64,000 bases of DNA, from contig JBLNCI010000016.1 of NCBI GenBank assembly GCA_050260515.1, positions 62,001-126,000 of the forward strand, in the 5' to 3' direction. The notes beneath the pieces were generated by a model. The model was not told the DNA's origin, searched no databases, and was given only the letters and a program-made list of their open reading frames with translations. Of this stretch, positions 52,319-61,590 are shown one piece after another. Position 1 is the first letter of the stretch. Every line of letters begins with the position of its first letter. The DNA is from DATJIG01 sp050260515. GTDB lineage: Bacteria > Pseudomonadota > Alphaproteobacteria > SMXQ01. A program made the position numbers and the translations under genes.

Positions 52319-53371
52319 TCAGCTCTGCGAGTACTTCTCGCTCATCAGCCATTCGCGCGGCACGACGCGGTTCGGGCTCTCGGCCATCATCTTGCGGTAG
52401 ATGATCGCGCCGGCGGCGGCGAACTGCATGCCGAGGCCGGTGTTGTTCTTGTAGTAGATGATGTTGTCGGCGGTCTGGCGAAGCCGCACCTTGTCCGCGA
52501 ACAGCTCGCCCAGCTCGTGCACGCGCTCGCGCTTCACGGTGCCCTTGGCGATCAGGTCGAGGAGCTCGATCTGGCCGTTGGCCTCGACGCTCGGCCAGTG
52601 GCTGACGATGATGTCGTCGGCCCGCTCCAGCACCGTCGAATCGACCTCGCGGCGGATCATCGTCACGTCGGTGTTGGCGATCGACACCACCATCTGGCCG
52701 CCGGTCAGCCAGTTGCCGTCGAACACCGGGCGGGCGCTGCTGGTGGCGCAGCAGACGATGTCGGCGCCCTCGACCACCTGCTTCGGGTCGTCCATCGGCA
52801 CGATGTTGATGCCCTCGGCGCGCAGCTCGGCGGCGATCGCCTCGCGGTTGGCGCGGTTCGGGCTGTAGCTCCGCACCCGCTTGATCGGCCGCACCGCGCA
52901 GATCGCGCGGCAGTGCGAGCGCGCCTGGCGGCCGGAGCCGAACAGCGCGAGCTCGCTCGCATCCGCACGCGCCACCGCGTCGACCGCCGCGGCGCTGGTC
53001 GCCCCGACGCGGAACCCGCTCAGGTGGGATTCGTGCATGAACGCGACCGGCTCCGACGTCTTGATGTCGTAGAGGATGATGACGGTCCAGTTGACCGGCG
53101 ACGGATAGGTGCGGTGGCCGGGGCGGGCGGGGTCTTCCTTGGTGAGCTGCGAGCCCGCGCGCACGCACGCCATGCCGAGGCTCGGCACCGCGCCGACGTG
53201 GACGTTGCAGAAGTAATCGACGCCGTCGCCGGCGTCGGCCTTGTAGCGGACGCGCGGCAGGGTCACCGCCTTGCCGAGCGCGAGGTCGCGGTAGGCGATG
53301 CGCATCGCCTCGATGCATTCCTCGATCGACAGCAGCCGGCGCGCGTCGTCGTCGGTGATGATGATGGCCAT
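52319..53371 (-). CDS. Ornithine cyclodeaminase / mu-crystallin family protein
   Basis: NAD(P)-dependent enzyme family that includes ornithine cyclodeaminase, alanine dehydrogenase of archaea and ketimine reductases; 350 residues. The Rossmann segment is ELALFGSGRQARSHCRAI, and ESHLSGFRVGATSAAAVDAV precedes it, both family hallmarks. KVRLRQTADNIIYYKNNTGLGMQF is the conserved C-terminal block. A substrate cannot be assigned. It is a single gene between the repeat-rich gap and the restriction-modification pair. Confidence 0.88.
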   Translation of the reverse strand: MAIIITDDDARRLLSIEECIEAMRIAYRDLALGKAVTLPRVRYKADAGDGVDYFCNVHVGAVPSLGMACVRAGSQLTKEDPARPGHRTYPSPVNWTVIILYDIKTSEPVAFMHESHLSGFRVGATSAAAVDAVARADASELALFGSGRQARSHCRAICAVRPIKRVRSYSPNRANREAIAAELRAEGINIVPMDDPKQVVEGADIVCCATSSARPVFDGNWLTGGQMVVSIANTDVTMIRREVDSTVLERADDIIVSHWPSVEANGQIELLDLIAKGTVKRERVHELGELFADKVRLRQTADNIIYYKNNTGLGMQFAAAGAIIYRKMMAESPNRVVPREWLMSEKYSQS

Positions 53372-53511
53372 GGGAGTCCCCTGTGCGTGCGGCGGAGCGA
53401 GGGCCGGATCATAGGGCGGGAGAGCGGGGAGGCGGAAGCGACGGCGAGCGCGGCGGTGAATGGATTCGTAAGCCGAGGCCGGGTAGGCGGTGGAGACGTT
53501 CCGCTACGAAG

Positions 53512-56184
53512 TCACCCGCTGGATCCACCCGCAATGACGCGGTCAATCTCCTGATACGCGCGGTCTTCAACCCACGCAAATAGGCATCTACCGCGAGATC
53601 GGCGGGCCCACAACTCGCCAACGAGCTTCTTCTGTTGTTCTCCGGGATCGCTAGCGATGTGCTGTCCCTTGTACTCGACTACGAGAATGCGGCCGTCGTC
53701 CAACTCGCATACGAAATCGGGGTAGAAGCGGTCGCTGGCGGTTTGGAGTGAAAAGGAATTCGGCTGCTTGACTGTGTTCCGAACCCACAACTTTACGGAC
53801 GTGAGTCTGTCGATATAGACGGCGCAGTCGTGCTCTTCCCCCTTTACGTCGAGGTCGCCTACGATGCGCGAGATATGCTTTTGGAAGACAGTTGGCCCGC
53901 GATATGGGTGATTGTAGGAGTAACGTGCTTCGTCAAAGACGACGCTGAATTCTTCGCTCGTCAGAAATTCGATGTCGCTTCTCGGTACCTGCAGTAAGTC
54001 GTCAAAGGCATCGCGCTCACGCTGCTCGCGGTAGGCCTGGATGGAATTTGCCACGGCATCGACCACCCTAAACTTTGCACGGGCAACCTCGTCAAGGGAA
54101 ACCCCGTAGTGGGACATGATTGTCTTTAGCGCATTGCCAATGAAGCGCGTGGACGAAGCTTTAGTAATGTCGAGGCGGGATTGCTTTGGCAAAGCCCTGT
54201 CGACCCAATTCGTCAACGCGGTCATCGTCCAATTACGCTCTTCCATTGACAAGGCTAGCTGCTGCTGCAGCTCCTCGACAAAGGAGACCGTAGCCTTGCC
54301 CTGACTGCTGACATCAATGTGCGCCTCATCCGCCTGTTTCGAAGGAGGGGCGAAATGTGAGAGTACAGGGGCCGGGTCGCAGGTCTCCAGCGCCCACGGA
54401 ATATCTAGGAAGTGCGATCTGTCAAATAGCGACAGCATTCCATCTCGCCGGATGACAAGCTGTGGAACGACGAAACGGCGGTCATTCTCAGCGCGAGCGG
54501 CAAGGCGAGCGCCTCGTGTCTTGTGAACGAAAGCGTTTGACCAGGCGTAGTCTCTTTCTGTTCCGCCACCGGCCGTCACAGCCATAATGAGACTTGAATG
54601 ATCGACATCGGATAGCGCGCCACGAGCCATGATGCGGCCAGTGTCGGTATCAACGCGAACTCGGCCCGAAGTTGCTGTTTCGACGAAGTCCCGAATGGCT
54701 GCGAGGTTCAGGCCGACGGGAAGTTGCTCCTCATGGACATACGCGGTTCCACCGTCCCCGATTCCGGGCAACTGATCCTGACTTGCATGGACGAGATTTT
54801 CCGCCTCGATTCTTTCAAACCCATTGCTGACGAGGCCATCTTTGAGCGCGCTGGCGGCGCCGTGAAAAGAGGTGGTTGTGGCAAATGCATAAGCTCTATT
54901 CAGCTCTTCATGCTTTTTTCGCATCGCGTTCGGCATTCGCAGCACACGCCCGAGTATTTGCTCGACCGCTGTCGCCGACTTCTGTTCCGCGACGGAGCAG
55001 AGGACATACGCAAATGAGCAATCCCAACCTTCGCGGAGCTTTGACTGAGTCACAATGAAGCGGATCGGACAGTCTCGGGCGAATAGGTTGACATTCTCAA
55101 GCTCGTCCACCTCGCCCGTTGCGATGGCGATCGCCTCTGCGGGCTGTCGAAAATCCTCGACCAGAAGCTTCTTTAATTCCTGAGCGTGAAGCGTCTTTTC
55201 GGTTTTCGAGCGGCGCTCGGCCTGGACCAACATGATCGGGCGGATAAACTCACCGGTGTCCCTCTCCTCATCGCGTGCGACGCTGGCAAGGTGATCGAGC
55301 CAACCGATGGCATCAGAAATTGTGTCATTGCGGTCCGCTCGCCCACGTAGAATGACCGGCAGCTTAATCATCTCCGCCGCCTTTAGCTCAGCGGCAGACA
55401 CTTGGTGCAGTACGTTTGATGGAATTACACCCCGCGCTGGGTCCGCCTTGTCCGGGGTCACCGGCGTTGCTGTAAACTCAATGATCAGAGCTGGAGAAAG
55501 CCGCGCGAGAACATCAAAAGAGAGTGGCGTGCGCGCATTATGGGCCTCATCCACGATGATTACAGGTCTGCGGAGCCGGATCACATTTGCTAGCGATGGT
55601 ACGGGATCGCCGCTTGGCCCTTTTTCAAGGCTGCCTCGTTCCGCATCCGTGAGGCCGGCAAAGTGGTCCATTAACTCGCCGTTTGGGGAATAAACCTTAA
55701 GACCCTCCGTATCGTCGCGACGAAACGCTTGGAGGGTCGAAACGATCACGCAAGCGCCACCGTCGTATTCTGCCCGCTTGGCGTAAAGCGCATCAGTGAT
55801 GCTCATCACTCGTACGTTTTCCCCGAACCGCTCGGCGAGCGCACGGCGGTTCGCATGAGTACGATCTAGAAGGGTCGCGAGCGTTTGCTCCAAGATCGTC
55901 TGCGATGGCACCAGCCATAGAACGGACGGTGTATCAGTCTTTAAGAGCGTGTCGGCCGCTACACCAATGGAGTGGGCGGCCAGGACCGTTTTCCCACCTC
56001 CGGTTGGAACGCGTAGGCAGACGTACGGCATTCCTGGGAGAGCAGGCGCGTCGTTGTACGCGCGACGGGTCAGCTTATAAAAAGCGGTGTTTGCGTCACC
56101 AGTGATGTCGACGTCGGCAAGGTAAGCCTGCAGCGTGCTGAGGCATTGGCGCTGGTATGGTTTCAGTGCGAATGGCTTTCCCAT
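53512..56184 (-). CDS. res: Type III restriction enzyme, Res (helicase-nuclease) subunit
   Basis: Cuts DNA after ATP-dependent communication between two methylation-dependent recognition sites; active with the Mod subunit. It has 890 residues. Superfamily 2 helicase motifs are PTGGGKTVLAAHS (I), IIVDEAHNARTP (II), EFTATP (III) and VEQILGRVLRMP (VI). The C-terminal nuclease has PD-(D/E)xK type residues in YPDFVCELDDGRILVVEYKG. The ATG at 56184 follows the mod stop directly (TAAATG). The region is visibly more A/T-rich than its surroundings, suggesting acquisition. No truncation is seen. Confidence 0.92.
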   Translation of the reverse strand: MGKPFALKPYQRQCLSTLQAYLADVDITGDANTAFYKLTRRAYNDAPALPGMPYVCLRVPTGGGKTVLAAHSIGVAADTLLKTDTPSVLWLVPSQTILEQTLATLLDRTHANRRALAERFGENVRVMSITDALYAKRAEYDGGACVIVSTLQAFRRDDTEGLKVYSPNGELMDHFAGLTDAERGSLEKGPSGDPVPSLANVIRLRRPVIIVDEAHNARTPLSFDVLARLSPALIIEFTATPVTPDKADPARGVIPSNVLHQVSAAELKAAEMIKLPVILRGRADRNDTISDAIGWLDHLASVARDEERDTGEFIRPIMLVQAERRSKTEKTLHAQELKKLLVEDFRQPAEAIAIATGEVDELENVNLFARDCPIRFIVTQSKLREGWDCSFAYVLCSVAEQKSATAVEQILGRVLRMPNAMRKKHEELNRAYAFATTTSFHGAASALKDGLVSNGFERIEAENLVHASQDQLPGIGDGGTAYVHEEQLPVGLNLAAIRDFVETATSGRVRVDTDTGRIMARGALSDVDHSSLIMAVTAGGGTERDYAWSNAFVHKTRGARLAARAENDRRFVVPQLVIRRDGMLSLFDRSHFLDIPWALETCDPAPVLSHFAPPSKQADEAHIDVSSQGKATVSFVEELQQQLALSMEERNWTMTALTNWVDRALPKQSRLDITKASSTRFIGNALKTIMSHYGVSLDEVARAKFRVVDAVANSIQAYREQRERDAFDDLLQVPRSDIEFLTSEEFSVVFDEARYSYNHPYRGPTVFQKHISRIVGDLDVKGEEHDCAVYIDRLTSVKLWVRNTVKQPNSFSLQTASDRFYPDFVCELDDGRILVVEYKGQHIASDPGEQQKKLVGELWARRSRGRCLFAWVEDRAYQEIDRVIAGGSSG

Positions 56185-57867
56185 TTACAAGCCCTCGATC
56201 TGATACGGCATCTGCTTAAACGTCACGTCTGCCGCCGTCAGTCGATCTTCGGGTACGGTACAGCCCTCCGCGTACACCACTCGGTGGCCAGAAAAGCCGG
56301 GAGGAGATGCGAGCAGGTCTTTAAGGGACGTGGTCGTAAGCACGTTGCCAGCTCGCGTGTCAGCGAAACCGACAGAAGACGACGAGAAGAGAAGGTAGAT
56401 AGCTCTTCCTTGAAATGTGCCAATCAGAGGAGACGAACCGTCGGCACGATGTGGAAGTGGTGAACCTGTTTCGCAAAAAAATACATGTGCCGCCAAATCG
56501 CTAAACGCAACACTTGGGCTAAGGTTGCCATCACCGTCGAACAGCGGCTCACCAAGTGTGCAATAACGATAGCCGCCTCCGGTTCCGGGATTGTCTCCAA
56601 AGCCCTTTATCGCCGCAGCTAACCTCGGAGCTGTCACCTTCTCGCAAATGTCGGGATCAAGTTCTACGCAGATGAACTTGCGTGTGCCGTTATCCCGTCG
56701 GTTCAGCTCCAGTACTGCGTGGCCTGTCGTGCCCGATCCAGCGAACGAATCCATAAAGGTGGCGTCGGCATCTCCGCACGCTGCTGTGAGCAGATACGAG
56801 ATCAGGCGTAGGGGTTTCGGGTACGAAAATGTTACGCCCATATCTTTGAGCTGGGCTGCTGCTTCTTGCACGGTGCCCATTCCAGCTAGAGCAGTCAGTA
56901 TGTGGCTTTGGTTTTCCGAACGGTCCTTCTCCACGTATACAGCGCCTGATTTAGTCAGATAGAACCGAGTGCGCTGGCCGCGTCTGTCGATTAGGTCGTG
57001 AAAATTCGCCGCGACAAATAGGTCGAAGAGATTTTTCGAACTCCATCCGCTCCGAATGCGAGCTTCCTGTTCCACCTTTCCGTCGCGTACCCGGATAGGT
57101 GCATCGAATTTCGGCCAGACGTTCGGGGTGTTATTTGGCTCGATTACACCTTCCTGAAAATTCGCAGGAAAGCCACGAGGCAGCACGAGCTCTGAGATTG
57201 GGTTTTTGGGGCCGTTCTTTACGATCGTATTCGCAATCTTGTCATTCAGGAGCTTGCTGCCCTGATCGATATTTGGATCGATGATCGCTCCCGGCGCAAA
57301 TCGTTCCTCCCGACGCCCAAACGCGACTACATACTCGTGGTTCGTTTTGATTTTGCTCTGATTGTCGATGTTCCCTTCGTTGATCCAGATGAAGCAAGCG
57401 ATGAAGTTATTTGCTTGGAAGATCGAGGAGAGGAGCGATTTCAGGTGATGGAGTTCGAAATCGTTGATGCTGCACAGTAAGATTCCGTCTTCGGCTAGGA
57501 ACTCGTGTAGCAGCCTCAGCCGGGGGTACATCATGCATAGCCACTTGTCGTGGCGTGAAAGGTCTTCAGCCTCTTTGCCTACAACGGATCCCAGCCACGC
57601 CTTAATCTCGGGCGAGTTGACATTATCGTTGTAGATCCATCCTTCATTTCCGGTGTTGTAGGGAGGATCGATATAGATGCAGTTGATCGTTCCCGCGTAG
57701 TACGGCAGGAGGGCCTTTAGCGCTTCGAGGTTGTCGGCTTGAACTAACAGGTTGCCTGCGTCTGGGTCGCCGACCGACTTGGATTTATCGCAATGAAGCA
57801 GTCTGTACGGCACCTCGCGGTGGTGGTTCACTACTGCTTTCTTCCCAATCCACTCTAGACTCGGCAT
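56185..57867 (-). CDS. mod: Type III DNA methyltransferase, Mod subunit
   Basis: Site-specific adenine methyltransferase and specificity subunit of the type III system, 560 residues. Motif IV DPPY is at 67-70 in IYIDPPYNTG and the SAM motif FAGSGTTGHAV comes later, the beta-class order. The central part (about 200-330) is the presumed recognition domain. The ATG at 57867 is chosen, with GAGG seven bases upstream; a TTG just before it is unlikely. No simple-sequence repeat that would indicate phase variation is visible. It shares the A/T-richer composition of res. Confidence 0.92.
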   Translation of the reverse strand: MPSLEWIGKKAVVNHHREVPYRLLHCDKSKSVGDPDAGNLLVQADNLEALKALLPYYAGTINCIYIDPPYNTGNEGWIYNDNVNSPEIKAWLGSVVGKEAEDLSRHDKWLCMMYPRLRLLHEFLAEDGILLCSINDFELHHLKSLLSSIFQANNFIACFIWINEGNIDNQSKIKTNHEYVVAFGRREERFAPGAIIDPNIDQGSKLLNDKIANTIVKNGPKNPISELVLPRGFPANFQEGVIEPNNTPNVWPKFDAPIRVRDGKVEQEARIRSGWSSKNLFDLFVAANFHDLIDRRGQRTRFYLTKSGAVYVEKDRSENQSHILTALAGMGTVQEAAAQLKDMGVTFSYPKPLRLISYLLTAACGDADATFMDSFAGSGTTGHAVLELNRRDNGTRKFICVELDPDICEKVTAPRLAAAIKGFGDNPGTGGGYRYCTLGEPLFDGDGNLSPSVAFSDLAAHVFFCETGSPLPHRADGSSPLIGTFQGRAIYLLFSSSSVGFADTRAGNVLTTTSLKDLLASPPGFSGHRVVYAEGCTVPEDRLTAADVTFKQMPYQIEGL

Positions 57868-57942
57868 CAAATAACCTCGCGCCGTAGGGGCGTCACTTAT
57901 GGTAGCGAAAAATGCCGCGGAATGTTGCCGCTAGGTGGCCCC

Positions 57943-58617
57943 TCACGGCCACTTATCCCTTTTCGTCCCGCGCCGCGCGCCGTTGACCGCGGTCACGCGC
58001 CAGGTGGTACGCGCGCCGCGCTCGAAGCCGGCGCCTTCGGGCGTGATGTGCTCGATCACCGTGAGCGACAGGTTGTCGATGCGGAAGGTGAGCGCCGCGT
58101 CGGGGTCGAGCGCCAGCGCGTGGGCGAGCGCCGCGCGGATCGAGCCGCCGTGGGCCACCGCGACGATGTCGCGCCCGGCGTGCGCGCTCGTCACGCGCGC
58201 GACACCCTCGGCGACGCGGTCGATGACGTCGGCGAAGCTCTCGCCCTTCGGCGCCGCGACCTTCGCCGGCGCCTTCCAGAACGCCTCGAACCCCGTGCCC
58301 ATCCAGTCGCGCAGCTCGTCGAAGCTCATGCCCTCCCAGTCGCCGAAGTGCTGCTCGGCGAACGCGGGATCGACGATGGGGGCGGGGAGATCGGCGGCAC
58401 GCTCGCCCATCTTTGAACGGAGGGCGTCGGCCGTGCAGATCGCGCGCTTCAGGTGACTCGTCACCCACACCGCGTCGTCGGGCAGCCACTCGGCCAGGTG
58501 CGCGAGCGACTCCTCGTCGTCGAGGCGGCAGTCGAGGTCCTTGTGACCGTAGAGCTCCGGCCGACCGTTGATCACGGGTGCGTGTCGCACCCACCACCAG
58601 CGCGTGACGATGGCCAT
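57943..58617 (-). CDS. cobC: Histidine phosphatase, probable alpha-ribazole phosphatase
   Basis: Phosphoglycerate-mutase-like phosphatase of 224 residues. The catalytic start is RWWWVRHAPVINGRPELYGH, where RHAP replaces the usual RHG, as in CobC proteins; the second histidine is in AVAHGGSIRAALAHAL. The family dephosphorylates alpha-ribazole phosphate or cobalamin phosphate in lower-loop assembly. Position just before cobS and cobT supports this. It is separated from block 2 of cobalamin genes by the restriction-modification island. Confidence 0.85.
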   Translation of the reverse strand: MAIVTRWWWVRHAPVINGRPELYGHKDLDCRLDDEESLAHLAEWLPDDAVWVTSHLKRAICTADALRSKMGERAADLPAPIVDPAFAEQHFGDWEGMSFDELRDWMGTGFEAFWKAPAKVAAPKGESFADVIDRVAEGVARVTSAHAGRDIVAVAHGGSIRAALAHALALDPDAALTFRIDNLSLTVIEHITPEGAGFERGARTTWRVTAVNGARRGTKRDKWP

Positions 58618-58631
58618 GGGCTTGCCTACGG

Positions 58632-58722
58632 CGTCATTCCCGCGAAAGCGGGAATCCAGAGCAGTGCGCTTGTCCGCCGCCGCGCGAAGGGCCCTGGACC
58701 CCCGCTTGCGCGGGGGTGACGA
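58632..58722. repeat. REPIN-like doublet, same family as 52211-52292
   Basis: Left arm 58632-58660: CGTCATTCCCGCG, AAA, GCGGGAATCCAG. Right arm 58693-58722: CCTGGACCCCCGC, TT, GCGCGGGGGTGACGA, inverted. Spacer about 32 bases. It lies between cobC and cobS, downstream of cobS. Confidence 0.8.
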
Positions 58723-58760
58723 AAGAGAGGATGCGTGACGATGGCCATGCTTTTTTACTC

Positions 58761-58850
58761 GTCATGCTCGGCGGAGGCCGAGCATCCACGAGCTTTTGTT
58801 GGTGCCGTGAAAAGAAACTCGTGGATGGTCGGGCCAAGCCCGACCATGAC
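58761..58850. repeat. Inverted palindrome doublet, second family (GTCATG...CATCCACGAG)
   Basis: Left arm 58761-58792: GTCATGCTCGGC, GGAG, GCCGAGCATCCACGAG. Right arm 58818-58850 is the inverse: CTCGTGGATGGTCGGGC, CAA, GCCCGACCATGAC. The flanks match while the stems differ by compensating changes (GCTCGGC versus GGTCGGGC), as expected for a repeat family under structural constraint. Confidence 0.8.
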
Positions 58851-58892
58851 GGTGAAAGAGGAAAAATCCCGGTCGCGCATCGACATCCGCAT

Positions 58893-60221
58893 TCACATCG
58901 CTGCGGCGGCGGCGAGGAGGACCGACGTCGCGGTCGCCTGCTGCACCGCGCCGAGCACGTCGCCGGTGTGGCCCCCGATCTTGCTCATCGCGACGCGCGC
59001 GACGACGGCGGCGACGACCGCCGCGACGACGATCGCGACGAGGCCGGCGCCGAGGCCGATCATCAGCAGCACCAGAGCGCCGCCCAAGAGCGCCTCGACC
59101 AGCACGTCCTCGCGGGCGGGCTGGCCCGCGTCGTAGCCGAGGCCGTCGCTGCGCGCGGGCGGCAGCCACAGCAGCACCGCCGGCAGCACCGTGCGGCTCG
59201 CGATCTCGGCCGCGACCAGCGCCGCCGCGCCGGCCGCGGGCTCGAGCGTCTCGATCGCCGACACCTTGCAGCCGAGCACGATCATCAACGCGAGCGCGCC
59301 GAACGCGCCGATGCGCGAATCGCGCATGATGGCGAGCGCGTCGTCCTTCTCGCGCGCCCCCATGAAGCCGTCGACGGTGTCGGCCAGGCCGTCCTCGTGG
59401 ATGCCGCCGGTGATCAGCGCGGTCGCGGCGACGGCGATCAGGGCGGAGGCAAGATGCGGCAGGCTGAGCTCCTCGGCCAGGAGGAACGCGAGCGCCCCGA
59501 GCACGCCGACCACGAGCCCGACGACGGGGAAGCCGCGCGCGGCGGCGCCGAGCGGGCGCAGCGCGTTGTCGGCGGCGATCTGCAGCGGGATGCGGGTCAG
59601 GAACACCGAGGCGCGGGTGAAGTCGCGCCACCACGTGCCGGCCTGGCGCGCGGCCTCGAGGCGCGCGGCCTCGGCGGCGGCGCGTGCTTCCTGACGGGCG
59701 CGTGCGCGGGCGGAGGTTTCTTCGCGGGCGCTGGTCTCGTCGCGGGCGCTGGTCTCATCGCGCGCGCTTGCGTGTTCGCGCACGGCGCTGGTTGCGTGGG
59801 GGCGGGCGCCGGTTGCGCCGTACGCCGCCGCCGCCTCGTCGATGCCGGAACCTCTGCCGGCCGAGCCGCTGGTGTCGCGGCCATAGCCGGTGGTGTCGCG
59901 GTCAGACCAGCTCGCACGTCCGGTCGCGCCGTAGCTCGTCGCCGCGTCGTCGGCGGCGATGGAATCCGCGCGAGACTCTCTCGCGCGGTTGGCGCTCGCG
60001 CCCGAGTCGCGCGCAGGGTCATCGCTTTCGTGGGACACGCCGTGCGGCGTCGCACCCTCGGCCGCCTGTTCGCGCTCGCGCTCTTCCTCGCGCTCGAGCG
60101 CTTCGGCGCGGCGGCGCTCGGCCTCGGCGGCGGCGGTCGCCGCGTCGGGCGTCGCGCCATGGGGACCCGGCGCCCCCATGTCCCGCGCGTGTCCCGATGT
60201 CCGCCAGTCCTCGCTCGCCAC
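58893..60221 (-). CDS. cobS: Adenosylcobinamide-GDP ribazoletransferase with long N-terminal extension
   Basis: Integral membrane enzyme that joins alpha-ribazole to adenosylcobinamide-GDP, the last step of cobalamin assembly. The enzymatic part (residues about 195-442) is normal: WWRDFTRASVFLTRIPL, TGGIHEDGLADTVDGFMG and MSKIGGHTGDVLGA, with five or six membrane segments. Before it lie about 194 residues of charged, low-complexity sequence, including RRRAEALEREEEREREQ, two YGATG motifs and three DETSAR-type units (18-bp repeats at 59710-59763). The GTG at 60221 is supported by GAGGAG eight bases upstream, so the extension appears to be translated. It is divergent from cobT. Confidence 0.9.
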   Translation of the reverse strand: MASEDWRTSGHARDMGAPGPHGATPDAATAAAEAERRRAEALEREEEREREQAAEGATPHGVSHESDDPARDSGASANRARESRADSIAADDAATSYGATGRASWSDRDTTGYGRDTSGSAGRGSGIDEAAAAYGATGARPHATSAVREHASARDETSARDETSAREETSARARARQEARAAAEAARLEAARQAGTWWRDFTRASVFLTRIPLQIAADNALRPLGAAARGFPVVGLVVGVLGALAFLLAEELSLPHLASALIAVAATALITGGIHEDGLADTVDGFMGAREKDDALAIMRDSRIGAFGALALMIVLGCKVSAIETLEPAAGAAALVAAEIASRTVLPAVLLWLPPARSDGLGYDAGQPAREDVLVEALLGGALVLLMIGLGAGLVAIVVAAVVAAVVARVAMSKIGGHTGDVLGAVQQATATSVLLAAAAAM

Positions 60222-60427
60222 GACGTCTCTCCTCAGGGCGGGTTCGCTTCGCCGAACGCCTTCGCCGAACGGCGCGCGCGGCCGAAGCCGGCCGGTCCGC
60301 CTGGACGCGAAGGAGAGCGCGGGTGTCCGCCACAGGTTCCCGCGCGTCTCCCTACGTTATATAAGTGCGGCCCGCCCGCCAATCGGCCCGCGGCATCCCG
60401 CGCCGTTCCGCTTCTCTGGAATTCCCC

Positions 60428-61504
60428 ATGACCGCTGGCACGCCCCCCGGCTCGACCCCCGGCTCAACGCCGTCCTCCACTCCAAGCTCCTTCGCCGAGA
60501 TCCGCCGCCTGGCCGAGGCCGTGCCCGGCCCCGATGTCGACGCGGTCGCCAAAGCCAAGGCGCGTGAGCCCAGGCTGACGAAGCCGGGCGGGGCGCTCGG
60601 CCGGCTCGAAGAGCTGGCCGAGTGGCTGTGCGCCTGGCAGGGGCGGCACCCGCCCGCGGTCGAGCATCCGCGCGTGGCGGTGTTCGCCGGCAACCACGGC
60701 GTGGCGGCGCTCGGCGTCTCGGCGTATCCGCCGTCGGTGACCGAGCAGATGGTGCAGAACTTCGTGCGCGGCGGCGCCGCGGTGAACCAGCTCTGCAAGG
60801 TCGCCGACGCGGACCTGCGCGTCTACGAGATGGCGCTCGACCAGCCGACCGCCGACTTCACGCGCGAGCCCGCGCTGGGCGAGGACGCCTGCGTGCGCGC
60901 GATGGCCTACGGCATGATGGCGGTCGAGCCCGGCATCGATCTCCTCTGCCTCGGCGAGATGGGCATCGCCAACACCACGTCGGCCTCGGCGATCGGCCTC
61001 GCGCTGTACGGCGGGAGTGCCGAGGACTGGACCGGCCCCGGCACCGGCGTCGTCGGCGACGTGCTCACGAAGAAGCGCGAGGTGGTGGCGGCGGGCGTCG
61101 CGCGGCATCGCGGCGACATCATGCGCGACGGAGCGGCCGATCCGCTCGCGGTGCTCGCGGCGCTCGGCGGTCACGAGCTCGCGGGGATCTGCGGCGCGGT
61201 GCTGGCGGCGCGGCTCGCGCGCGTGCCCGTGGTGCTCGACGGCTTCACCGCGACCGTCGCCGCGGCGGTGCTGGAGAAACTCAAGCCAGGGCTGCTCGAC
61301 CACTGCGTCGTCGGCCATCTGTCGGACGAGCCCGCGCACCGCAGGATCTGCGCGATCCTGAACAAGCAGCCGCTGCTCGAGTTCCGCATGCGCTTGGGCG
61401 AGGCGTCCGGTGCGGCGCTCGCCATCCCGCTGATCCGCGCCGCCGCCGCCTGCCATGCGGGCATGGCGACCTTCGACGAAGCGGGCGTCGACGACAAGGA
61501 GTAG
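60428..61504 (+). CDS. cobT: Nicotinate-nucleotide-dimethylbenzimidazole phosphoribosyltransferase
   Basis: Makes alpha-ribazole 5'-phosphate from dimethylbenzimidazole and nicotinate mononucleotide. It has 358 residues. Family blocks are RLTKPGGALGRLEELAEWL, VFAGNHGVAALGVSAYP, EMGIANTTSASAIG and the C-terminal RLGEASGAALAIPLIRAA with the catalytic glutamate. The ATG at 60428 begins a Pro/Thr/Ser-rich 20-residue lead. TTATATAA at 60357-60364 may be part of its promoter. The last 15 codons are duplicated 131 bases downstream. Confidence 0.95.
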   Translation: MTAGTPPGSTPGSTPSSTPSSFAEIRRLAEAVPGPDVDAVAKAKAREPRLTKPGGALGRLEELAEWLCAWQGRHPPAVEHPRVAVFAGNHGVAALGVSAYPPSVTEQMVQNFVRGGAAVNQLCKVADADLRVYEMALDQPTADFTREPALGEDACVRAMAYGMMAVEPGIDLLCLGEMGIANTTSASAIGLALYGGSAEDWTGPGTGVVGDVLTKKREVVAAGVARHRGDIMRDGAADPLAVLAALGGHELAGICGAVLAARLARVPVVLDGFTATVAAAVLEKLKPGLLDHCVVGHLSDEPAHRRICAILNKQPLLEFRMRLGEASGAALAIPLIRAAAACHAGMATFDEAGVDDKE

Positions 61505-61590
61505 GGCGCAGTCGCCAGCCCGCTTTTTGTGACGGGACCGCGTGCAAGCGGTGCGTCTTTCCAGACGGGCGGGGTGCAACCCGCCCTTGG

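Noticed and set aside
52189..52404. Short frames containing peptides such as PVVTPAQAGVQG and LDSRLRGND
   Set aside because: These are translations of the palindromic repeats, which are often mis-annotated as protein ends.
60248..60271. Two copies of TTCGCCGAACG between cobS and cobT
   Set aside because: Only two 11-base copies in GC-rich sequence; too weak to call an operator.
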